This document shows, piece by piece, positions 53,991 to 64,000 of a DNA stretch of 64,000 nt. A program made the translations under genes and the position numbers. The DNA comes from Glandiceps talaboti (taxonomy: Eukaryota; Hemichordata; Enteropneusta; Spengelidae). Below the pieces are notes generated by a model. That model searched no databases. It saw nothing but the letters and a program-made list of their open reading frames with translations, and was not told the DNA's origin. The number at the start of each line of letters is the position of its first letter. Position 1 is the first letter of the stretch. Location of the stretch: contig NC_135569.1 in the NCBI RefSeq assembly GCF_964340395.1, positions 17,990,257-18,054,256 of the forward strand, given 5' to 3'.

Positions 53991-55507
53991 TGAAATTTTC
54001 TTGACTACGCATACAACCACATATTATTGTCGACTATGATACGTAAATTTCTGACAGAAATGATCGCATGTTCCAAATATGCGACAATTTTATCTATGTT
54101 TTATTCAGTCAATTATTTTAAATAGATTTGAGGACAAATCTCAAGAAAAGAGAGGTATTTTTATTTAATTTTTCATTTTTTACGGCTTGGGACAAGCCTT
54201 AGAGGAGAAAGAACAATGTCATATACATGTCGCCGAATACCTAGTTAGAGAATCGAAATGAATATAGCTCACATGGGTGTCAAGACAATAGGTACACTAA
54301 TATCGTATGTCTGAAGATGTCATTTCTTTCATCTCCATGACGCTCATAATTATGCATAACCTATTGTTATTAAAAGCTCATCTCATATGCTTGACTTGTT
54401 GTAATTTAATTATTGTAACAACCGCCATAGCGTCGCAGATTCACAACTTGGATTTTGACCGCGGAGCTATGAGCAGTTCTTGGCTCTGGCCTTGGGGTGA
54501 GGCAGTGTGGAAGCCAAACTCACGAGGGCTTTGATGAACAAAGTTTATATGCCAGTTATGCCATAGACATCGTCTAGTATGCAGTTTATCATTTTACCAC
54601 AAGTCTTGCTGACCTTAAAGAATTGATAAAACCATAGACATAATTTAAAGTCTTAAAATGCTTGAATACGGTTTTTATAAAATACCAGAATTTAGACAAT
54701 CATAATATGCAGTACATATTATATGGCTATGAAGTGTATTTTGTTGTGGCAAAGCTGAAATATATTTTGCGGATGTGCACTAGACTTCTCCTGAAGTTTA
54801 GTTTGGTTCCAAAAAATCACAACTAAAGAGCAAAACATTTCACGACTTTCAGACTATCAAACTTTTGAATACCTAATGACTGCTTAGCCCACTTCCCATG
54901 GTTGTAACGTTTTGCTCATTTCGTTTAGTGCACGTTGGATATGCAACAGGTTAGTTTAATCTCAATTCACTCTTGTATGCATCATCAGAGTCAAGTAAAC
55001 CACTGTATAAAATATTATATAGTTTTGAATTGACTGAAATGTATATTGTTACATGTATTATTCTGAAGATATAAAGAAATCCCTTAATTTGGAAACAAAA
55101 TGTGCATTTAAGCCCGCTTGCGGATACATTGCCCATCGCGAAAAAAAAATGAAAGACTGACCTAGTGATGTTTTCACTATGGACTGTGTAATTAAGACTG
55201 ACCTATCATATTGTATATGTTACAAACAATGTGCAGTCAGCCAAACAGAGCTAACATTTAGTTTCTATGAACACTGGAATGAACATCACATGAATGCAAC
55301 ACCCATTCAGAATGAAGACTGGATTGGCCATTTTAACATATGACATTCTTCTCTCATTACAAATGTAGCACTCTAATTTCCCAATACAGCACTGTAAGTC
55401 AGATGTTGAAATGTAGCAATATTAGAATTCTGTTAAGTTAGGTGTTGAAATGTAGTAATGTTAGTAACATTTTATTGAGTTAGATGACATTCTGTGTTAG
55501 GTTAATT
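53991..55507. other. Intergenic, no gene recognised
   Basis: AT-rich sequence. Open frames at 54307-54534 (plus) and 54951-55136 (minus) lack homology signals and splice context. 55383-55500 contains a few GTTGAAATGTAGNAAT repeats leading into the next array. Confidence 0.4.
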
Positions 55508-58500
55508 GGCATCTAGTCTCTACACTATCGTCTCAACATATATAAAGTGCCATCTAGTCTCTACACTATCGTCTCAATGTCTGTGAAGTGCCATCTAGTC
55601 TCTACACTATCGTCTCAACGTCCGTGAAGTGCCATCTAGTCTCTACACTATCGTCTCAACGTCCGTGAAGTGCCATCTAGTCTCTACACTATCGTCTCAA
55701 CATCTGTAAAGTGCCATCTAGTCTCTACACTATCGTCTCAACATCTGTAAAGTGCCATCTAGTCTCTACACTATCGTCTCAACGTCTGTGAAGTGCCATC
55801 TAGTCTCTACACTATCGTCCCAACATATATAAAGTGCCATCTAGTCTCTACACTATCGTCTCAACGTCTGTAAAGTGCCATCTGGTCTCTACACTATCGT
55901 CTCAACATCTATAAAGTGCCATCTAGTCTCTACACTATCGTCTCAACATCTGTAAAGTGCCATCTAGTCTCTACACTATCGTCTCAACGTCTGTGACGTG
56001 CCATCTAGTCTCTACACTATCGTCTCAACGTCTGTAAAGTGCCATCTAGTCTCTACACTATCGTCTCAACATCTATAAAGTGCCATCTAGTCTCTACACT
56101 ATCGTCTCAACGTCTGTGAAGTGCCATCTAGTCTCTACACTATCGTCTCAACGTCTGTGAAGTGCCATCTAGTCTCTACACTATCGTCTCAACATCTGTA
56201 AAGTGCCATCTAGTCTCTACACTATCGTCTCAACGTCTATGAAGTGCCATCTAGTCTCTACACTATCGTCTCAACAACTATAAAGTGCCATCTAGTCTCT
56301 ACACTATCGTCTCAATGTCTGTGAAGTGCCATCTAGTCTCTACACTATCGTCTCAACATCTATAAAGTGCCATCTAGTCTCTACACTATCGTCTCAACAT
56401 CTATAAAGTGCCATCTAGTCTCTACACTATCGTCTCAACGTCTGTCAAGTGCCATCTAGTCTCTACACTATCGTCTCAATGTCTGTGAAGTGCCATCTAG
56501 TCTCTACACTATCGTCTCAACGTCTGTCAAGTGCCATCTAGTCTCTACACTATCGTCTCAACGTCTGTCAAGTGCCATCTAGTCTCTACACTATCGTCTC
56601 AACGTCTGTCAAGTGCCATCTAGTCTCTACACTATCGTCTCAACGTCTGTAAAGTGCCATCTAGTCTCTACACTATCGTCTCAACATCTGTGAAGTGCCA
56701 TCTAGTCTCTACACTATCGTCTCAATGTCTGTGAAGTGCCATCTAGTCTCTACACTATCGTCTCAACGTCTGTGAAGTGCCATCTAGTCTCTACACTATC
56801 GTCTCAACATCTATAAAGTGTCATCTAGTCTCTACACTATCGTCTCAACATCTATAAAGTGCCATCTGGTCTCTACACTATCGTGTCAACATCTATAAAG
56901 TGCCATCTAGTCTCTACACTATCGTCTCAACGTCTGTAAAGTGCCATCTAGTCTCTACACTATCGTCTCAACATCTATAAAGTGCCATCTAGTCTCTACA
57001 CTATCGTTTCAACATCTATAAAGTGCCATCTAGTCTCTACACTATCGTTTCAACATCTATAAAGTGCCATCTAGTCTCTACACTATCGTCTCAACGTCTG
57101 TGAAGTGCCATCTAGTCTCTACACTATCGTCTCAACATCTATAAAGTGCCATCTAGTCTCTACACTATCGTCTCAACATCTGTAAAGTGCCATCTAGTCT
57201 CTACACTATCGTCTCAACATCTGTAAAGTGCCATCTAGTCTCTACACTATCGTCTCAACATCTATAAAGTGACATCTAGTCTCTACACTATCGTCTCAAC
57301 ATCTATAAAGTGCCATCTAGTCTCTACACTATCGTCTCAACGTCTGTGAAGTGCCATCTAGTCTCTACACTATCGTCTCAACGTCTGTGAAGTGCCATCT
57401 AGTCTCTACACTATCGTCTCAACATCTGTAAAGTGCCATCTAGTCTCTACACTATCGTCTCAACGTCTGTGAAGTGCCATCTAGTCTCTACACTATCGTC
57501 TCAACAACTATAAAGTGCCATCTAGTCTCTACACTATCGTCTCAATGTCTGTGAAGTGCCATCTAGTCTCTACACTATCGTCTCAACATCTATAAAGTGC
57601 CATCTAGTCTCTACACTATCGTCTCAACATCTATAAAGTGCCATCTAGTCTCTACACTATCGTCTCAACAACTATAAAGTGCCATCTAGTCTCTACACTA
57701 TCGTCTCAACGTCTGTCAAGTGCCATCTAGTCTCTACACTATCGTCTCAACGTCTGTCAAGTGCCATCTAGTCTCTACACTATCGTCTCAATGTCTGTGA
57801 AGTGCCATCTAGTCTCTACACTATCGTCTCAACGTCTGTCAAGTGCCATCTAGTCTCTACACTATCGTCTCAACATCTGTAAAGTGCCATCTAGTCTCTA
57901 CACTATCGTCTCAACATCTGTGAAGTGCCATCTAGTCTCTACACTATCGTCTCAACATCTATAAAGTGCCATCTGGTCTCTACACTATCGTGTCAACATC
58001 TATACAGTGTCATCTAGTCTCTACACTATCGTCTCAACGTCTGTAAAGTGCCATCTAGTCTCTACACTATCGTCTCAACATCTATAAAGTGCCATCTAGT
58101 CTCTACACTATCGTTTCAACATCTATAAAGTGCCATCTAGTCTCTACACTATCGTCTCAACGTCTGTGAAGTGCCATCTAGTCTCTACACTATCGTCTCA
58201 ACATCTATAAAGTGCCATCTAGTCTCTACACTATCGTCTCAACATCTGTAAAGTGCCATCTAGTCTCTACACTATCGTCTCAACATCTGTAAAGTGCCAT
58301 CTAGTCTCTACACTATCGTCTCAACATCTATAAAGTGACATCTAGTCTCTACACTATCGTCTCAATGTCTGTGAAGTGCCATCTAGTCTCTACACTATCG
58401 TCTCAACGTCTGTCAAGTGCCATCTAGTCTCTACACTATCGTCTCAACATCTGTAAAGTGCCATCTAGTCTCTACACTATCGTCTCAACATCTGTGAAGT

Positions 58501-60575
58501 GCCATCTAGTCTCTACACTATCGTCTCAACATCTATAAAGTGCCATCTGGTCTCTACACTATCGTGTCAACATCTATACAGTGCCATCTAGTCTCTACAC
58601 TATCGTCTCAACGTCTGTAAAGTGCCATCTAGTCTCTACACTATCGTCTCAACATCTATAAAGTGCCATCTAGTCTCTACACTATCGTTTCAACATCTAT
58701 AAAGTGCCATCTAGTCTCTACACTATCGTCTCAACGTCTGTGAAGTGCCATCTAGTCTCTACACTATCGTCTCAACATCTATAAAGTGCCATCTAGTCTC
58801 TACACTATCGTCTCAACATCTGTAAAGTGCCATCTAGTCTCTACACTATCGTCTCAACATCTGTAAAGTGCCATCTAGTCTCTACACTATCGTCTCAACA
58901 TCTATAAAGTGACATCTAGTCTCTACACTATCGTCTCAACATCTATAAAGTGCCATCTAGTCTCTACACTATCGTCTCAACATCTATAAAGTGCCATCTA
59001 GTCTCTACACTATCGTCTCAACGTCTGTGAAGTGCCATCTAGTCTCTACACTATCGTCTCAACATCTATAAAGTGCCATCTAGTCTCTACACTATCGTCT
59101 CAACATCTGTAAAGTGCCATCTAGTCTCTACACTATCGTCTCAACATCTGTAAAGTGCCATCTAGTCTCTACACTATCGTCTCAACATCTATAAAGTGAC
59201 ATCTAGTCTCTACACTATCGTCTCAACATCTATAAAGTGCCATCTAGTCTCTACACTATCGTCTCAACGTCTGTGAAGTGCCATCTAGTCTCTACACTAT
59301 CGTCTCAACGTCTGTGAAGTGCCATCTAGTCTCTACACTATCGTCTCAACGTCTGTAAACTGCCATCTAGTCTCTACACTATCGTCTCAACGTCTGTGAA
59401 GTGCCATCTAGTCTCTACACTATCGTCTCAACGTCTGTAAAGTGCCATCTAGTCTCTACACTATCGTCTCAACATCTGTAAAGTGCCATCTGGTCTCTAC
59501 ACTATCGTCTCAACATCTGTAAAGTGCCATCTGGTCTCTACACTATCGTCTCAACATCTGTAAAGTGCCATCTAGTCTCTACACTATCGTCTCAACGTCT
59601 GTGAAGTGCCATCTAGTCTCTACACTATCGTCTCAACGTCTGTAAAGTGCCATCTAGTCTCTACACTATCGTCTCAACGTCTGTGAAGTGCCATCTAGTC
59701 TCATCGTCTCAACATCTGTAAAGTGCCATCTAGTCTCTACACTATCGTCTCAACATCTATAAAGTGCCATCTAGTCTCTACACTATCGTCTCAACATCTG
59801 TAAAGTGCCATCTAGTCTCTACACTATCGTCTCAACATCTATAAAGTGCCATCTAGTCTCTACACTATCGTCTCAACGTCCGTGAAGTGCCATCCAGTCT
59901 CAACATCTGTAAAGTGCCATCTAGTCTCTACACTATCGTCTCAACGTCTGTGAAGTGCCATCTAGTCTCTACACTATCGTCTCAACATCTATAAAGTGGC
60001 ATCTAGTCTCTACACTATCGTCTCAACATCTATAAAGTGCCATCTAGTCTCTACACTATCGTCTCAACATCTATAAAGTGCCATCTAGTCTCTACACTAT
60101 CGTCTCAACGTCTGTGAAGTGCCATCTAGTCTCTACACTATCGTCTCAACGTCTATAAAGTGCCATCTAGTCTCTACACTATCGTCTCAACATCTGTAAA
60201 GTGGCATCTAGTCTCTACACTATCGTCTCAACATCTATAAAGTGCCATCTAGTCTCTACACTATCATCTCAACATCTATAAAGTGCCATCTAGTCTCTAC
60301 ACTATCATCTCAACGTCTGTGAAGTGCCATCTAGTCTCTACACTATCGTCTCAACGTCTGTAAAGTGCCATCTAGTCTCTACACTATCGTGTCAACATCT
60401 GTAAAGTGGCATCTAGTCTCTACACTATCGTCTCAATGTCTGTGAAGTGCCATCTAGTCTCTACGCTATCGTCTCAACATCTGTAAAGTGCCATCTAGTC
60501 TCTACACTATCGTGTCAACATCTGTAAAGTGGCATCTAGTCTCTACACTATTGTCTCAACGTCTGTGAAGTGCCA
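55508..60575. repeat. 41-bp satellite-like array (about 123 copies)
   Basis: Head-to-tail array of a 41-bp unit: GTGCCATCTAGTCTCTACAC, TATCGTCTCAACATCTATAA, A. The last ten bases are variable (ACATCTATAA, ACGTCTGTGA, ACGTCTGTCA, ACATCTGTAA) while the first thirty are almost fixed. Runs of variants recur in order, so blocks of several hundred bp have been duplicated within it. Two partly deleted units occur near 59700 and 59890. It lies between the oxidase and PI3-kinase genes. Confidence 0.98.
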
Positions 60576-60960
60576 CTTTTTTTCATTCATTATTTGAAAG
60601 CTTATTCTTAACTTATTTATTTTGTTATACTTTCTGAAATATATATGCTCACTAAGAGATTGAACCCATCATCACACATATTTACATCTTGTTGACAAAC
60701 AAATGGTCCAGACTGTTTATTTGCACTGTTTACACATGGACAGTAACTTCAGTTTTAATACTTGTATATGTAAAAGTTGGAGTATTTTTCAATGCCAAAA
60801 AAAAGAGTGAAAAAATAGCAAAAACTTACAGCTACTGCAGCTCTATAAAAATAAATGTGACTTAATTGATGTTGTGCATACCAAATGTGTGTCCAGACCT
60901 GTAAAACAATTTCTCCCTGCCCCCACCCCCAACAAATATTGTACTACGTTTGGTAAATCA
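60576..60960. other. Intergenic, no feature recognised
   Basis: AT-rich; no gene or clear repeat. Confidence 0.4.
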
Positions 60961-60963
60961 TCT

Positions 60964-61075
60964 GTGTGGTGGTCTTTGAATTTAGATGCTCTATGAAAAT
61001 AAATGTGGTGGTCTTTGAATTTGAAGGCTCTATGAAAATAAATGTGGTGGTCTTTGAGTTTAGAGGCTTGCAATG
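60964..61075. repeat. 39-bp tandem repeat (3 copies)
   Basis: GGTGGTCTTTGAATTTAGAT continuing GCTCTATGAAAATAAATGT, three copies, the last incomplete. Confidence 0.85.
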
Positions 61076-61864
61076 TCGAATTTCCACCATCAGCAAAATT
61101 AATGACAAGATGACAGTCAGACTACTAAATCTTTGTAAGTTTTCCTATTTATGCTATCATGTCATTAGAGCCATTCAACTCATCTATATCTCTCATATCA
61201 CATGAACATAGACAATTTGGGAACACACGATAACAGAGACTGTTATACAGTCACATACTTGACTATATTTTTAAAACAAGTCTGAATAAACAAATTTGTC
61301 CAAAACTAAAATGGCACTACTGAATAAATGGCATGTTTTACAACAAAATAAACTTCAAAACATTGAATCCATTAAATTTCTTAAAATGTACAACTAATTC
61401 TAACAATATAGCCATTAATATTGCCATGGTAACAAACATATTGACATCAAAATAAAATTGCAATAACAAAACATTATTTCTTGAAATAATCTAAAGTTGT
61501 GCATTTCTATATGTTGGATATTTGATCTCTTTAAAAGTGTAGATTGACATGATTGTCGGCGAATATACAAAACTAAAAAAAAAATCATTGATAAAATATT
61601 ATTCCTGTATTGCCTGCCATCATTGGAATTTGAGTTGCACTCTAGTATTAAAACCAGATATTTCACACCATGCGTTGATGGACGGTTAGAGCGCCCTCTA
61701 TTACCCTCTATTACCATGACTACACTGAAGAGTTATGAATCCATGAGGACTAAAATCTAGCCCCCCCCCCATACACCATCATTCTTTCTCTTCAAAATTA
61801 AGAAATTTATGCAGTAGTCCTCTAGAGTTATTTCATATTAGTTGGAGTTTGAAGTTTACTATTA
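61076..61864. other. Intergenic, no feature recognised
   Basis: AT-rich; CCCTCTATTA is duplicated at 61694-61713 and there is a short C-run at 61761. No supported gene. Confidence 0.4.
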
Positions 61865-62209
61865 GAAGATTCAAAATCTATTGAAATACATCAGTACAGA
61901 AAGTATAGGATGTATTTGACACCTATAGTACTAGTGGTGTTATGGTGGTCAATGATTCAAAATCTATTGAAATACATCAGCACAGAAAGTATAGGATGTA
62001 TTTGACACCTATAGTACTATTGGTGTTATGGTGGTCAATGACTCGAAATCTATTGAAATACATCAGCACAGAAAGTATAGGATGTATTTGACACCTATAG
62101 TACTAGTGGTGTTATGGTGGTCAATGATTCAAAATCTATTGAAATACATCGGCACAGAAAGTATAGGATGTATTTGACACCTATAGTACTAGTGGTGTTA
62201 TGGTGGCCT
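61865..62209. repeat. 86-bp tandem repeat (4 copies)
   Basis: Unit GATTCAAAATCTATTGAAAT, ACATCAGTACAGAAAGTATA, GGATGTATTTGACACCTATA, GTACTAGTGGTGTTATGGTG, GTCAAT. Four copies with very few changes. It lies 570 bp or more beyond the PI3-kinase stop codon and might be in its 3' UTR or flank. Confidence 0.95.
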
Positions 62210-62777
62210 AACTCTACTTAAAGCTAACTACTTGACTTGGGAATACCTGCAGTACAGTGGCCCACTTTAGTTCATGATGCACACTGGGTCTTATCTTTAG
62301 AACTCTTAACTAACTCATTGAAAGTAGCAAACAAGAAATCAACATTGCATTTATTCTTTCCCTGGATAAAAACAGGACTTGTTGTTCCACACAACTGAAA
62401 TTGTCAAATCAGCTCTATTCTATTTGGCAAACCCCCAAAACTTAGTGAATGTTACACTCTGACAGAGTTGTATATTGTCTATTGCAGAGTTGGCTGTATT
62501 AAAACTAATATTATAAATTAATAACATTTCTCTATTGTCATTTCTCAGTTCCATTTCTTTATTGATTATGTTGTAGTTCAACCATTCACAACATCAAATT
62601 AATTTTGGTCACTAGAACATCAAACATGACTCTTGTGGATGACTCTTGTTGTGTGATTTTATCTTGTTTATTCACACAATAAATAACTTCACTTATTCTG
62701 TGTTTTAAATGTATAAGATCCAATTATTCAATCAATTAGTGTTTTTATTCAAAACCATCAGCTTCTTCTAAACTTGA
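62210..62777 (-). other. PIK3CA-type 3' UTR / downstream flank
   Basis: Non-coding sequence after the PI3-kinase stop. Minus-strand AATAAA occurs at 62744-62749 (28 nt past the stop, close for a signal) and again near 62557 and 62667. Which is used cannot be told from the sequence. Confidence 0.35.
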
Positions 62778-63045
62778 TCAGTTATTCCGATGTTTCAATG
62801 CATGAAGCATCCAATCAATTTTTGTTGTCCAGCCACCACCATGTGCATCATTAAATTGTTTGACAAAGTACTCAATGGCCTGGTCTCCTGTTTTGTTGAC
62901 TGCCAGCGTCTTCTGTAGATAGTGGATATCATCAATGGTCTGTAGTTCTGGTATTCCTGATGCCAGCATCATAGTGAATAAACTGATGAATAAATTAGCA
63001 TGTTTTCGAAGGAGGCTGTATGCTTCAACACACAGTAATTGGAAT
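62778..63045 (-). CDS. PIK3CA: PI3-kinase class IA catalytic subunit (p110 alpha-type), last exon
   Basis: C-terminal 88 residues of a p110 catalytic subunit, which phosphorylates PtdIns(4,5)P2 to PtdIns(3,4,5)P3 at the plasma membrane. The acceptor is TTATTTTCAG-like (AATTTCAG|A) at 63045, and the split codon gives the Arg of the family's RFQ. It then reads [75 protein letters not shown] and stop. HANLF, MPEL-like and GGWTTK..W are hallmarks. They fit p110 alpha better than beta or delta. The position of human His1047 is His here, the next residue is Gly instead of His, and the membrane-contact WIF is WML. Upstream exons, with the kinase core, lie beyond the right edge. Confidence 0.93.
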
Positions 63046-63728
63046 CTGAAATTAAAAACAGAAGAATTTCTTGTATTGAACTCTAGAGGTTTCACTTCAT
63101 GTACGCATTCAATAAATTAGCATGTTTTTGAATGCTGTGTGCTTCATCACAATCTGATTAAAATCTGATGTAGTGTACACATTGTGATTACACTTTTTCG
63201 TTTTGGCTGTTACATTACTGTCGTTTGTTTTTTTGTGAGCTCTTGTTACATATACATCTAACATAATACCATACATTTTCTCCTTGAGCCACACGAGAGC
63301 GCTGAGTGAATTTACTCAACCAATGAAAATGCATAGTATGAGCACAGAGCGCAAACAATGTTATCATTATTGTTTGATCGTTCTTTTTCTTTCAATTTCG
63401 AACGTTTCATGTTATAATGTAAGATGGATTCTGGTTGGCTACTCGTAAGAATGAGGTTGGGTTCGGGAAAACTGGTTTTGTGTCAGATGTATGTAACTAG
63501 TGCTAACAAAAGAACAATTGACAGTAAATGTAACTGCAAAACAGAAATCGTGATGTGTACACTACATCGAATTTTAATAAGATTGGCTTCAACACAAAGT
63601 AATTGGAATCTGAAATAAGAAATGGAAGAATTTCATGATTTTGATAATATTGGTCTCACTTCATGTTAGCACGATGAATAAAGTGATGAACATGTAAGCA
63701 TGTTTTCGAAGAAGTGAATGCTTTCAGC
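63046..63728 (-). pseudogene. Partial duplicates of the PI3-kinase last exon, MITE-split
   Basis: Two degenerate copies of the exon's 5' part and its acceptor lie in the upstream intron. Copy 2 covers 63107-63150 and 63587-63660. It has ACAAAGTAATTGGAATCTGA (plus strand; acceptor TTATTTCAG|ATTCC intact) followed by a decayed GCATGTTTTTGAATGCTGTG, and is cut by a MITE. Copy 3 (63672-63728) repeats GATGAATAAAGTGATGAACA and AGCATGTTTTCGAAG. Stops and deletions rule out function. The intact acceptor could still attract splicing. Confidence 0.8.
63151..63584. mobile_element. MITE (AATCTGATT family), 434 bp, in the duplicated exon fragment
   Basis: Ends AATCTGATTAAAATCTGATG and a near-complement ATTTTAATAAGATT, with inverted similarity extending about 110 bp inward (GTAGTGTACACAT against ATGTGTACACTAC). 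The 11-bp flanks TGCTTCATCAC and GGCTTCAACAC match at 9 positions, and the intact exon reads GCTTCAACACAC at this point. This is the longest of the three family members here, with unrelated central sequence. Confidence 0.85.
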
Positions 63729-63741
63729 GGCCAGGTCATTT

Positions 63742-64000
63742 AAAAAATAGCACCAATGGCATTATAGAACAACTGCATTGGGCTGTTGCTATGGCCATGG
63801 TCTGGTTGCTAGGCATATTTGCTTACATTTTTGGAATAGTTATTCACTTATCTACCAATGCCTTGTTTCATCTTTGCGATAGACATCATCATTTGGCTGT
63901 TCCTATGGGTGTGGTCTTGTTGCTAGGCATACTTGCATACATTTTTAGACCTAATTAGCATATTGCCAATGGGATCATCACGTTGTGAATACACCTTCAT
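63742..64000 (+). mobile_element. Interspersed element A, left part
   Basis: Starts GCACCAATGGCATTATAGAA with CAACTGCATTG, followed by two GGCTGTTGCTATGGCCATGG-type modules and the beginning of a CCTAATTAGCATATTGCCAA block. It runs off the right edge. Confidence 0.75.

Noticed and set aside
54307-54534. 75-codon plus-strand frame with a hydrophobic start
   Set aside because: No conserved motif, no splice context, AT-rich intergenic setting; consistent with chance.

Overview
This window is repeat-dense, AT-rich DNA from an invertebrate animal nuclear genome. The evidence is spliced genes with GT-AG introns, kilobase introns full of minisatellites, non-LTR and GIY-YIG-type retroelement remains, many MITEs and very long satellite arrays. 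The two recognised proteins (a hydroxyacid oxidase and a class IA PI3-kinase) are animal genes. The transposon mix suggests a marine invertebrate (cephalochordate, hemichordate or lophotrochozoan), but I cannot name the species.

Layout. 1-21292: one satellite of about 1,060 copies of a 20-bp unit, containing a direct duplication of about 5.65 kb at an offset of 5,983 bp. 22519-51728, minus strand: a complete seven-exon (S)-2-hydroxyacid oxidase gene. Its joined exons give 366 codons, all splice phases agree, and the protein ends in the peroxisomal signal SKL. Its introns hold most of what else is here. Intron 6 has a dead GIY-YIG retroelement, a 55-bp minisatellite derived from that element's own coding sequence, and a 5'-truncated LINE inside the minisatellite. 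Introns 1 and 5 hold nested transposons. Other intronic arrays have units of 16/17, 26, 37, 43/46, 46, 51 and 58 bp. Intron 1 also contains a TIR element with TAA target duplications (PIF/Harbinger-like) carrying a plus-strand ORF for a small secreted protein that I do not recognise.

51.7-62.7 kb is intergenic: a degraded retroelement reverse transcriptase fragment split by a MITE, a 5.07-kb array of a 41-bp repeat, and small repeats. 62778-63045, minus strand, is the last coding exon of a PIK3CA-type PI3-kinase catalytic subunit whose other exons lie beyond the window. Just upstream of it lie broken partial copies of that exon, one split by a MITE.

The two host genes are separate units in the same orientation. 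No operons, CRISPR arrays or tRNA/rRNA genes were seen. The points most worth following are the hydroxyacid oxidase with unusual active-site residues, the minisatellite born from a retroelement ORF, the transposon-borne secreted-protein ORF, and a 2-kb intronic array with quadruplex potential in the transcript.
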